From: Deltaproteobacteria bacterium
GTDB taxonomy: Bacteria; Myxococcota; Myxococcia; Myxococcales; Myxococcaceae
Direction: 5' to 3'
Assembly (NCBI GenBank): GCA_016875515.1
Contig: VGRA01000077.1
Span: 1 to 8,654 of the forward strand
Length of the DNA stretch: 8,654 nt
The position numbers and the translations under genes are program-made. The notes below the pieces were generated by a model. It ran no database searches and was not told the DNA's origin. It saw nothing but the letters and a program-made list of their open reading frames with translations. This document shows, piece after piece, positions 1 through 6,147 of the stretch; within the stretch, counting starts at the first letter, position 1, and the number at the start of each line of letters is the position of its first letter.

Positions 1-854
1 CAGTCGGAGTCCAGGAAGCATCGGCGCCCGGCCCCGCAGCGCAGCGGGGCGGAGCCGCCGCAGTCCACGTCCGTCTCCACGCCGTTGAGGACGCCGTCTG
101 TGCAGCCCGCCAGCCGGTCTCGCTCGAGCACCAGCGCGAAGGCGAGGTCCCCCCCGGCGCCGCTGCACGCCATGGTGGGCCAGGGGCGGTTGCCTCCTGC
201 CACCCGGAGGCTCTGCCCGGAGAAGGCCTGCCCGTCCGGGTAGTCTTGCCCGTGCAGGGCCACCGCCGCGGACAGCACGTCTCCAGGGAGTGCCCGGACG
301 GCGAGCACGTACTCGTTGGGACGGTTGGCAGTCCCGGGAGTGAGGGCACGGGCCCCCTTGGCGGGGACGAGCGGCACCTCGATGGGCACCTCGTTGCCGT
401 CCACGCAGCCTCCCGCACCGTCCTCGGTGCAGGGGAGCTCCGTCACGGCCAGGGTCCCGCTGGCGAGCGGCCGGTCATTGAGCAAGCCGCCCCACGTGCG
501 GCGGACCTCCAGCTGGAGCTGGGGCTGGGAACCCACCGGTGCGGGCGCGGTGCGCCGCACCACCAGCCGGGCCAGCGCGGGCCAGCCGGGACTCGTCACG
601 CGGAACAGCTGCGCAGCGTCCTGCCGTTGCAGCTCCGCGCCTGACACGGGCAGCCTGCCCGTCACGGCCGCCCCCACGCCCGAGCAGAGCGCAACCCCGC
701 TGGGGCAGGCGAGCGGGAGGTTGACGGCAGCGGAGGCGCGGGCGGGAGGAGGCGCCTCGGCATTCCCGGTGGCTGGACCACGGCCGGCGGCGGTGGCGAG
801 CACCGCCTCGAACATCCAGCAGCGGATGGGCCGCGTCGGGGAGGCAGGCATCAT
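1..854 (-). CDS. Partial secreted cysteine-containing protein with ETDVDCGG motif (C-terminus off the left edge)
   Basis: A minus-strand frame stays open from a stop at 939-941 to the left edge and gives about 284 residues from the ATG at 852-854. Its codons almost always end in G or C, as in the confident genes here. The last visible part holds LNGVETDVDCGG (Asn about residue 257, Cys265) followed by Cys273 and Cys279, a pattern seen in many secreted myxobacterial proteins. Earlier residues alternate hydrophobic and polar positions like a beta-sandwich, with Cys50/57, Cys142/150, Cys230 and Cys251 as possible disulfides. The start is uncertain: two ATGs are adjacent (852-854, 849-851), a third lies at 813-815, and none has a strong Shine-Dalgarno. 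The N-terminus (MMPASPTRPIRCWMFEAV) is a poor signal peptide, so export is inferred from the motif. It lies 97 nt downstream of the HTH gene on the same strand. I do not recognise a specific function. Confidence 0.78.
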   Translation of the reverse strand, partial: MMPASPTRPIRCWMFEAVLATAAGRGPATGNAEAPPPARASAAVNLPLACPSGVALCSGVGAAVTGRLPVSGAELQRQDAAQLFRVTSPGWPALARLVVRRTAPAPVGSQPQLQLEVRRTWGGLLNDRPLASGTLAVTELPCTEDGAGGCVDGNEVPIEVPLVPAKGARALTPGTANRPNEYVLAVRALPGDVLSAAVALHGQDYPDGQAFSGQSLRVAGGNRPWPTMACSGAGGDLAFALVLERDRLAGCTDGVLNGVETDVDCGGSAPLRCGAGRRCFLDSD

Positions 855-901
855 CAGGGAGGACTTTCCGCGAATGAAGCAAGCCGCCCGGGGACAGTCA
901 A

Positions 902-939
902 ACCCGCGACCACCCCGAAAAAAGACGGGGCCGCGGGGT
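902..939. repeat. Imperfect inverted repeat between the HTH gene and the left-edge CDS
   Basis: Inner arms CCCCG (913-917) and CGGGG (926-930) enclose an A-rich loop, 918-925. Outer arms ACCCGCG (902-908) and CGCGGGGT (932-939) pair with one bulge. On the minus strand the loop becomes a T-rich run, TCTTTTTT. The element lies just past the stop of the HTH gene (952-954), so it may act as a terminator or attenuator between that gene and the next one downstream. The T-run sits inside the hairpin rather than after it, so it is not a textbook intrinsic terminator. Confidence 0.4.
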
Positions 940-951
940 CAAGCAGCGCGC

Positions 952-1359
952 CTACCGGCGGCGCTTCGCCGGGGCTGGCTGGCGGCCAGTGGCGCGCGCA
1001 GGCTGGGGGTCCACCTCGTTCTGGGCGCGCACCACCATCTCGATGGCGCGGCCGAGCGCCTCGCCCAGCCAGGGGTCCGCCTTGAGGAGGGCGTCCTCCA
1101 CGGTGCGGAACCGCTCCTGGTCGTGGCGCGTCACCGACGGGGTGTCGCTGAAGTCAAGGAAGTCCGGGAGGGCCACGCCGAGCGCCGCCGCGATGGACGC
1201 GATGGTCTCCAACCGGGGGGCCGGGCGGTCCCCCCGCTCGATGCGGGACAGCCCATCCCGGCTCATCCCGGCCACCTCGGCCAGACGCTCCTGGGACCAG
1301 CCCTTCTCCTGCCGAAGCTCGCGAATTCGGGCCGCAACCCGGGATGACAACGTCGCCAT
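952..1359 (-). CDS. XRE-family helix-turn-helix transcriptional regulator
   Basis: A 135-residue protein with a Cro/C1-type (HTH_3) DNA-binding domain at about residues 5-65. RELRQEKGWSQERLAEVAGM covers helices 1-2, SRDGLSRIERGDR (33-45) is the recognition helix and turn, and PRLETIASIAAALGV completes the five-helix fold. Residues 84-113 look helical and may mediate dimerisation. The tail is basic (ends AKRRR). No sensor or enzymatic domain is visible. The ATG at 1357-1359 was chosen because GGGAGG lies 7 nt upstream and the conserved domain begins directly after it; the frame extends further upstream to 1683 but would run into oleA. The gene diverges from oleA across a 175-bp gap, the classic position of a local regulator. 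Control of the ole operon, autoregulation, or both are therefore plausible but inferred. It could equally be an unrelated orphan regulator. Confidence 0.9.
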   Translation of the reverse strand: MATLSSRVAARIRELRQEKGWSQERLAEVAGMSRDGLSRIERGDRPAPRLETIASIAAALGVALPDFLDFSDTPSVTRHDQERFRTVEDALLKADPWLGEALGRAIEMVVRAQNEVDPQPARATGRQPAPAKRRR

Positions 1360-1366
1360 GTCTACG

Positions 1367-1372
1367 CCTCCC
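1367..1372 (-). promoter_or_regulatory. Ribosome binding site of the HTH regulator
   Basis: Minus-strand GGGAGG lies 7 nt upstream of the ATG at 1357-1359. It fixes the start of the 135-residue regulator against the much longer upstream extension of the same frame. Confidence 0.75.
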
Positions 1373-1487
1373 TGCCAACCTGCTTGTAAAAGTTTGGACG
1401 CTTCATCGGATTTCCCCACCCAGTTGGCGAGTGACGATTGTTCATCCGGTATTTTGTCTTCCGCCGAACATTTAGCGCAAGCCCCCA

Positions 1488-1500
1488 TGTCCGCTGGACA
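1488..1500. promoter_or_regulatory. Perfect palindrome TGTCC-GCT-GGACA, candidate operator
   Basis: A perfect 5-bp inverted repeat with a 3-nt spacer, centred about 41 bp upstream of the oleA start. Its right arm overlaps a -35-like hexamer (TGGACA, 1495-1500). Short palindromes are typical targets of dimeric XRE regulators, and such a regulator is encoded next door. The operator role is inferred; I noticed no second copy in the region. Confidence 0.4.
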
Positions 1501-1521
1501 GGGCGGGCGGGCCGGTACTAG
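1495..1521 (+). promoter_or_regulatory. Weak candidate oleA promoter
   Basis: TGGACA (1495-1500) matches the sigma-70 -35 hexamer at five of six positions. TACTAG (1516-1521) is a poor -10 match after a short, very GC-rich 15-nt spacer. Transcription would start near 1528, only a few bases before the ATG at 1535. That would fit the lack of any Shine-Dalgarno before oleA, meaning a nearly leaderless mRNA. The spacer is suboptimal, so this is tentative. Confidence 0.25.
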
Positions 1522-1534
1522 CACCCGTCCTTCC

Positions 1535-2551
1535 ATGAGATTCTCCAACGTCTCCATTGCCTCCGCCGCACACGTGGATGCCCCGCACCGCGTGACCTCC
1601 GCCCAGTTGTGCGATCGGCTCGCCCCCGCGCTGGCCCGGTTCGAGGCCCGGCCCGACGTGCTGGAGACCGCCTCCGGCGTCATCTCCCGCCACTACTGGG
1701 ACAAGGGTGTCCAGCCCAGCCAGGCGGCGACCTGGGCGGCGGAGAAGGCGCTGGCCGAGGCGGGGGTGGACCGCGCGCGGGTGGGGGTGCTGGTCAGCAC
1801 CTCGGTGAGCCGGGACTTCATCGAGCCGTCCACCGCGTGCCTCGTCCACGGCAACCTGGGCCTCTCCCCCGAGTGCCAGAACTTCGACCTCGGGAACGCC
1901 TGCCTGGCATTCATGAACGGCATGGCGCTCGTCGGCAACATGATCGAGCGCGGCCAGGTGGACTACGGGCTCGTGGTGAACGGCGAGAGCGCCCGGGACA
2001 TCCAGGACCTGACCATTGAGCGGCTGATGCGGCCGGAGGCCACCAAGGCGGACTTCCGGGAGCAGTTCGCCACGCTGACGCTGGGGTCCGGGGCGGCGGC
2101 CATGCTGCTGTGCCGCAGCGACCTGGCCCCCGGCGGGCACCGCTTCACCGGGGCGGTGACGCGGGCGGCCACCCAGCACAACCAGCTGTGCCGCGGCCAA
2201 GTGGACAAGATGGTCACGGACGCCAAGACGCTGCTGTTCGCCGGGCTGGCGCTGGCGGACCAGACCTGGGCGCTGGCGAAGGAGGCGCTGGGCTGGTCCC
2301 CGGAGAAGCTGGACGAGATCGTCATCCACCAGGTGAGCGGCACGCACACGCGCTTGCTGTGCGACCAGCTGGACCTGGACGTGGAGAAGGTGCTCGCCAT
2401 CTTCCCCGAGTTCGGCAACGTCGGGCCGGCGTCCGTCCCCATTGTCCTGTCCAAGGCGGCGGAGGCGGGGCGCATCCAGGCCGGCCAGCGGGTGGCGCTC
2501 ATGGGCATTGGCAGCGGCCTCAACTGCATGATGGCCGAGGTCATCTGGTGA
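1535..2551 (+). CDS. oleA: OleA, acyl-CoA head-to-head condensing enzyme (thiolase superfamily)
   Basis: OleA catalyses a non-decarboxylative Claisen condensation of two fatty acyl-CoAs to a 2-alkyl-3-ketoacid, the first step of long-chain olefin synthesis in the cytoplasm. The 338-residue length is what I recall for Xanthomonas OleA. Catalytic Cys123 sits in LGNACLAF, His265 in VIHQVSG and Asn295 in EFGNVGPASVP. Glu97 in RDFIEPST matches the glutamate that reaches into the partner subunit's active site. The C-terminal IGSGLNCMMAEV is typical of the FabH-like fold. The start gives MRFSNVSIAS, which aligns with the OleA N-terminus as I remember it. An in-frame ATG at 1487 would add 16 unrelated residues, and neither ATG has a Shine-Dalgarno. 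The gene is the first of the operon, diverges from the HTH regulator, and its stop overlaps the oleB start. Confidence 0.96.
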   Translation: MRFSNVSIASAAHVDAPHRVTSAQLCDRLAPALARFEARPDVLETASGVISRHYWDKGVQPSQAATWAAEKALAEAGVDRARVGVLVSTSVSRDFIEPSTACLVHGNLGLSPECQNFDLGNACLAFMNGMALVGNMIERGQVDYGLVVNGESARDIQDLTIERLMRPEATKADFREQFATLTLGSGAAAMLLCRSDLAPGGHRFTGAVTRAATQHNQLCRGQVDKMVTDAKTLLFAGLALADQTWALAKEALGWSPEKLDEIVIHQVSGTHTRLLCDQLDLDVEKVLAIFPEFGNVGPASVPIVLSKAAEAGRIQAGQRVALMGIGSGLNCMMAEVIW

Positions 2552-3441
2552 ACCGGTTCGAGCCGGCGCTGTACCCCTTCGAGCCCCGCTGGTTCGACCG
2601 GGGGGGCGGCATCCGGATGCACTACCTGGACGAGGGGCCCGCCTCGCCTGCCGGCACCGTGGTGTTCGTGCACGGCAACCCGTCCTGGTCGTTCTACTGG
2701 CGGGAGCTGGTCAAGGCGCTTCGCCCCACGCACCGCTGCATCGCGGTGGACCACGTGGGGATGGGGCCGTCCGACAAGCCGTCCGAGGTGGACTACCCGT
2801 ACACGCTGGCCGCCCGGGTGGAAGATCTCACGCGGCTCCTGGACGCGGTGGTCCCCGAGGGGCCGGTGATGCTCGCCGCGCATGACTGGGGCGGGATGAT
2901 CGGCATGGCGTGGTCGGTGGAGCGGCCCGAGCGGGTGAAGCGGCTGGCGCTGCTCAACACCGCGGCCTTCCCGCTGCCTGCCGCGAAGCGGCTTCCCTGG
3001 CAGCTCGCGCTCGCGCGGACGCCGTTGGGCACGCTCCTCGTGCGCGGCATGAACGCCTTTGCGTGGGGCGCCACGGTCTTCGGGATGACGCGCCGGGAGA
3101 TGCCCTACTCGGTGCAGCAGGCCTACCTGGCACCGTACGACAGCTGGGCGAACCGGGTGGCCACGCTCCGCTTCGTGCAGGACATTCCGCTCACCCCCGG
3201 CGCCCCCGGGTACAACGTGGTGGCCGGCACCGCGGAGAAGCTCTCCCGCTTCCAGGCAACCCCCACGCTGCTGGGCTTCGGCGCGCAGGACTTCGTCTTC
3301 GACGACCACTTCCTGGCGGAGTGGAAGCGCCGACTGCCCGGTGCGCGCGCGCTGCGGCTGGAGGACGCGGGCCACTACGTGCTGGAGGACGCGCCGGAGG
3401 TGATGGTTCCGGCGGTGGCCTCCTTTCTGAGGGAGGGCTGA
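2548..3441 (+). CDS. oleB: OleB, beta-lactone decarboxylase (alpha/beta hydrolase, haloalkane dehalogenase-like)
   Basis: OleB decarboxylates the cis beta-lactone made by OleC to a cis internal olefin plus CO2. The 297-residue protein has an alpha/beta-hydrolase fold of the haloalkane dehalogenase type. HGNPSW (42-47) supplies the oxyanion-hole/Asn element. Asp113 in AHDWGG is the nucleophile, an Asp rather than the usual Ser, with Trp114 next to it. Asp248 in GAQD is the likely acid and His276 in DAGHYV the base. The residues between about 140 and 215 form the cap. The start is a GTG at 2548-2550 overlapping the oleA TGA (GTGA), with GAGG 7 nt upstream inside oleA, so the two are probably translationally coupled. 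OleB is separate here, not fused to OleC as in some actinobacteria. A true haloalkane dehalogenase would look similar, but the operon settles the call. Confidence 0.95.
   Translation: MNRFEPALYPFEPRWFDRGGGIRMHYLDEGPASPAGTVVFVHGNPSWSFYWRELVKALRPTHRCIAVDHVGMGPSDKPSEVDYPYTLAARVEDLTRLLDAVVPEGPVMLAAHDWGGMIGMAWSVERPERVKRLALLNTAAFPLPAAKRLPWQLALARTPLGTLLVRGMNAFAWGATVFGMTRREMPYSVQQAYLAPYDSWANRVATLRFVQDIPLTPGAPGYNVVAGTAEKLSRFQATPTLLGFGAQDFVFDDHFLAEWKRRLPGARALRLEDAGHYVLEDAPEVMVPAVASFLREG
3431..3437 (+). promoter_or_regulatory. Ribosome binding site of oleC
   Basis: GGGAGGG lies 8 nt before the oleC ATG (3446) and within the last codons of oleB. It is the strongest Shine-Dalgarno in the operon, at the one junction where the genes do not overlap. 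Confidence 0.75.
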
Positions 3442-3445
3442 GCGC

Positions 3446-5098
3446 ATGGCCTTTGCGTCCTGCAACATCGCGGACGCGGTGGGGCGGATGGCCGCGCTGC
3501 AGCCGGACCGCCCCGCGGTGGTGGTGACCGCCGGGCGGAGCGGCGGCCGCCGAAGCTACGCGCACTGGACGTTCGCGCAGCTGGAGGCGGAGAGCGCCGC
3601 GTGCGCCCGGGGGCTGCTGGAGGCGGGCTTCGGGCGCGGCGAGCGCGCCGTGCTCATGGTGACGCCGGGGCTGGACTTCTTCGCGCTCGCCTTCGGGATG
3701 CTGCGGGCGGGCGTGGTGCCGGTCCTGATTGACCCCGGACTGGGCACCGCGCAGCTGTCCCGCTGCCTCGCCGAGGCGCGCCCCTCGGGCTTCATTGGCG
3801 TCAGCCGCGCGCACGCGGCGCAGCGGGTGCTGGGGTGGGCGAAGGAGACGGTGACGCGGCGGGTGACGGTGGGGCCGCGGCTGTTCTGGGGCGGCCACAC
3901 GCTCGCACAGCTGAAGTCGCTCGGGCGCGGCTCCCCCCTGCCCCTGCCGGACACCGCGCCGGACGAGGTAGCCGCGGTGCTGTTCACCAGCGGCAGCACC
4001 GGGATTGCCAAGGGCGTGGTGTACCTGCACCGCCACTTCGTGGCGCAGGTGGAGATGATCCGGGACACGTACGGCATCCAGCCCGGCGAGGTGGACCTGC
4101 CCACCTTCCCCCCGTTCGCGCTGTTCGATCCCGCGCTCGGCATGACCGCGGTGCTGCCGGAGATGGACTTCACCCGCCCGGCGCGGGTGGACCCGTCCAT
4201 GCTGCTGGAGCTGCTGGAGGACTGGAAGGTCACCAGCGTCTTCGGCAGCCCGGGGCTCCTGGGCACGGTGGCGCGCCACGGCGCCCGCCACGGCGTGAAG
4301 TGGCCGGACACGGTGCGGCGCGTGCTGTCCGCCGGTGCCCCGGTGCCGGTGCCCACGCTGGAAGGGATGCACCGGCTGCTGGCGGACGGGGCGGAGATCT
4401 TCACCCCCTACGGCGCCACCGAGTGCCTGCCGGTGGCCAGCATTGGCAGCCGCGAGGTGCTGAAGGAGACGCGCCCCCTCACGGACGCGGGGGCCGGCGT
4501 GTGCGTGGGGCGCGTGGTGCCCCCCAACGACGTGCGCATCCTCCGCATCCAGGACGGGCCGCTGCGCGAGTGGGCGGAGGTGGAGGAACTGCCCGCGGGG
4601 GAGGTGGGGGAAATTGCCGTGCTGGGCCCCACCACCACCGAGCGCTACTTCGAGCGCGAGGAGGCCACGCTGCTGGCCAAGGTGCGCCGGGACGGGCGGA
4701 AGGTCCACCGCATGGGGGACGTGGGCTACCTGGACGCCCAGGGGCGGCTGTGGTTCTGCGGCCGCAAGGGCCACCGGGTGGAGCTGCCGGGGCGGACGCT
4801 CTACACCGCGCAGGTGGAGGAGGTGCTGAACGTCCACCCGGCGGTGTTCCGCACCGCGCTCGTGGGGGTGCAGCGCGAGGGGCAGACCGTCCCGGTCATC
4901 TGCGTGGAGCGCGAGCCCGGGGTGGAGCTGCCGGAGGCCCAGCTGTTCGCCGAGCTGCGCGCGCTGTGCGAGCGGCAGGCGGTGACGGCCGGGCTGGACA
5001 CCTTCCTCATCCACCCGGGCTTCCCGGTGGACATCCGCCACAACGCGAAAATTGGCCGCGAGAAGCTGGCGGCCTGGGCACAGGAGCGACTCGGATGA
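3446..5098 (+). CDS. oleC: OleC, ATP-dependent beta-lactone synthetase (ANL/AMP-ligase superfamily)
   Basis: OleC uses ATP to close the 2-alkyl-3-hydroxyacid from OleD into a beta-lactone, releasing AMP and pyrophosphate. The 550-residue length is normal for an acyl-AMP ligase. Motifs in order: the P-loop TSGSTGIAKG (181-190), PYGATE (321-326) of the adenylate pocket, GDVGYLD with Asp425 binding the ribose, and the hinge CGRKGHRV (438-445). In the C-terminal mobile domain NAKIGREK holds the conserved catalytic Lys535. The start lies 4 nt after the oleB stop with a strong Shine-Dalgarno, and the stop overlaps oleD as ATGA. By family alone it could be read as a generic acyl-CoA synthetase. Its place between OleB and OleD makes beta-lactone synthetase much more likely. 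OleB, OleC and OleD of Xanthomonas form a large assembly, and the same is likely here. Confidence 0.95.
   Translation: MAFASCNIADAVGRMAALQPDRPAVVVTAGRSGGRRSYAHWTFAQLEAESAACARGLLEAGFGRGERAVLMVTPGLDFFALAFGMLRAGVVPVLIDPGLGTAQLSRCLAEARPSGFIGVSRAHAAQRVLGWAKETVTRRVTVGPRLFWGGHTLAQLKSLGRGSPLPLPDTAPDEVAAVLFTSGSTGIAKGVVYLHRHFVAQVEMIRDTYGIQPGEVDLPTFPPFALFDPALGMTAVLPEMDFTRPARVDPSMLLELLEDWKVTSVFGSPGLLGTVARHGARHGVKWPDTVRRVLSAGAPVPVPTLEGMHRLLADGAEIFTPYGATECLPVASIGSREVLKETRPLTDAGAGVCVGRVVPPNDVRILRIQDGPLREWAEVEELPAGEVGEIAVLGPTTTERYFEREEATLLAKVRRDGRKVHRMGDVGYLDAQGRLWFCGRKGHRVELPGRTLYTAQVEEVLNVHPAVFRTALVGVQREGQTVPVICVEREPGVELPEAQLFAELRALCERQAVTAGLDTFLIHPGFPVDIRHNAKIGREKLAAWAQERLG
5082..5086 (+). promoter_or_regulatory. 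Ribosome binding site of oleD inside oleC
   Basis: AGGAG sits 8 nt before the oleD ATG (5095) and within the last codons of oleC, supporting the overlapping ATGA start. Confidence 0.65.
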
Positions 5099-6087
5099 TC
5101 GTTGTCACCGGTGGCAGCGGCTTCCTCGGCGGGGCGCTCGCCCGGGCGCTGGTGGCGCGCGGGGACGCCGTGCGCTCGGTGCAGCGGCGGGACGTGCCGG
5201 AGCTGCGTGCGCTCGGCGTGGAGGGTGTGCAGGCGGATCTCGCGGACCCGGCCGCCACGGAGGCGGCGCTGCGGGGAGCGGAGGCGGTCTTCCACGTGGC
5301 GGCCCGGGCGGGGGTGTTCGGCACGGCGACGCAGTTCCACGGGGCCAACGTGGTGGCCACGCAGAACGTCCTGGCAGCGTGCCGCGCGCACGGCATCCCG
5401 AAGCTCGTCTTCACGAGCACGCCGTCGGTGGTGCACTCGGGCGGGGACATCGAGGGGGCGGACGAGTCCCTCCCGGTGCCTGCGCGGCACCACCACCCCT
5501 ACCCCGCCACCAAGGCGCAGGCGGAGGCGCTGGTGCTGGCTGCCAACGGCCCGGCCTTCTCCACCGTGGCGCTGCGGCCGCACCTCATCTGGGGGCCGGG
5601 GGATACGCAGCTGACGGCGCGCGTCATCGCCCGGGCGCGGGCGGGGCGGCTGCGACTGGTGGGCGGCGGGAGGAAGAAGGTGGACGGGCTCTACATCGAC
5701 AACGCGGTGGGGGCGCACCTGCGGGCGCTCGCGCGGCTGGGGCCGGAGAGCCCCTGCGCCGGGCGCGCCTACTTCGTTGCCCAGGGGGAGCCCGTGCCCC
5801 AGGCGGAGCTCATCAACGGCATGCTCGCCGCGGCGGGGCTGCCCCCGTGCGAGAAATCCCTGTCCCCTGCCCTCGCCACCGCGGCGGGCTGGTTGATGGA
5901 GACGGCGTGGCAGCTCTTCTCGCTCGAGGGCGAGCCGCCGCTCACCCCCTTCGTGGCCAACCAGCTGGCAACCGCCCATTGGTACGATCTCACCGCAGCG
6001 AAGCGGGACCTGGGCTACGTGCCGTCCATCAGCACCGCGGTGGGGATGGAGCGGCTGCGGGAGTGGCTGCAGGCACATCCAAGCTGA
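5095..6087 (+). CDS. oleD: OleD, 2-alkyl-3-oxoalkanoate reductase (extended SDR, 3-beta-HSD-like)
   Basis: OleD reduces the 2-alkyl-3-ketoacid from OleA to the 2-alkyl-3-hydroxyacid, by family knowledge with NADPH. The 330-residue protein is an extended short-chain dehydrogenase/reductase. The Rossmann nucleotide motif TGGSGFLG is at residues 5-12. An Asp-containing loop (DLAD, 48-51) follows, then FHVAA (66-70). TSTPSVV (107-113) carries the active-site Ser/Thr, and Tyr136 with Lys140 in YPATK form the YxxxK catalytic pair. RPHLIWGPGD (161-170) is the conserved segment after the active site. Two adjacent basic residues after the beta-2 strand (QRRD, 30-33) fit an NADPH preference. The ATG overlaps the oleC stop (ATGA), so translation is probably coupled. 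The gene closes the four-gene ole operon, and I see no terminator directly after it. Confidence 0.95.
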   Translation: MIVVTGGSGFLGGALARALVARGDAVRSVQRRDVPELRALGVEGVQADLADPAATEAALRGAEAVFHVAARAGVFGTATQFHGANVVATQNVLAACRAHGIPKLVFTSTPSVVHSGGDIEGADESLPVPARHHHPYPATKAQAEALVLAANGPAFSTVALRPHLIWGPGDTQLTARVIARARAGRLRLVGGGRKKVDGLYIDNAVGAHLRALARLGPESPCAGRAYFVAQGEPVPQAELINGMLAAAGLPPCEKSLSPALATAAGWLMETAWQLFSLEGEPPLTPFVANQLATAHWYDLTAAKRDLGYVPSISTAVGMERLREWLQAHPS

Positions 6088-6147
6088 AGGCCGGGCGCTG
6101 CTAGGCTCTCCCGCGCTTCTCCGCTGGTCCCACGCCCAGGAGCCTCC
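6088..6147 (+). other. Short gap between oleD and the lipoprotein gene
   Basis: This 60-nt GC-rich spacer has no T-run and no clear hairpin, so I see no terminator for the ole operon and no recognisable promoter. It ends in AGGAG (6138-6142), 5 nt before the GTG start of the next gene. Read-through from ole into the lipoprotein gene is therefore possible. Confidence 0.5.

Larger units (their letters stand above)
1360..1534. promoter_or_regulatory. Divergent promoter region between the HTH regulator and oleA
   Basis: The 175-bp gap between the two divergent start codons must carry both promoters. Positions about 1384-1475 are clearly richer in A/T than the surrounding DNA. Visible structure includes two similar direct elements, TTCATCGGATTT (from 1402) and TTCATCCGGTATTTT (from 1441), a 6-bp inverted repeat GCCAAC (1374-1379)/GTTGGC (1423-1428), and the palindrome at 1488-1500. 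I could not identify a convincing sigma-70 promoter for the regulator. Confidence 0.65.

Noticed and set aside
246..1347. Plus-strand open frames across the left end and the regulator gene
   Set aside because: They are low-complexity shadows. The minus-strand frames carry the recognisable ETDVDCGG motif and HTH domain.
1500..1515. G-rich run GGGCGGGCGGG as a G-quadruplex
   Set aside because: Only three GGG tracts are present, followed by a GG, and such runs are common by chance at this base composition.
1487..1534. In-frame ATG at 1487 as the oleA start
   Set aside because: It adds 16 Gly/Ser/Arg-rich residues not found in OleA proteins, has no Shine-Dalgarno, and would place the palindrome inside the coding region.
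1360..1683. Upstream extension of the HTH regulator to a start at 1683
   Set aside because: It would overlap oleA by about 150 bp and add 108 residues with no domain. The ATG at 1357-1359 has a good ribosome site right before the conserved domain.
2548..3441. oleB read as a xenobiotic haloalkane dehalogenase
   Set aside because: The fold and Asp nucleophile are shared, but overlap with oleA and adjacency to oleC and oleD make beta-lactone decarboxylase the better call.
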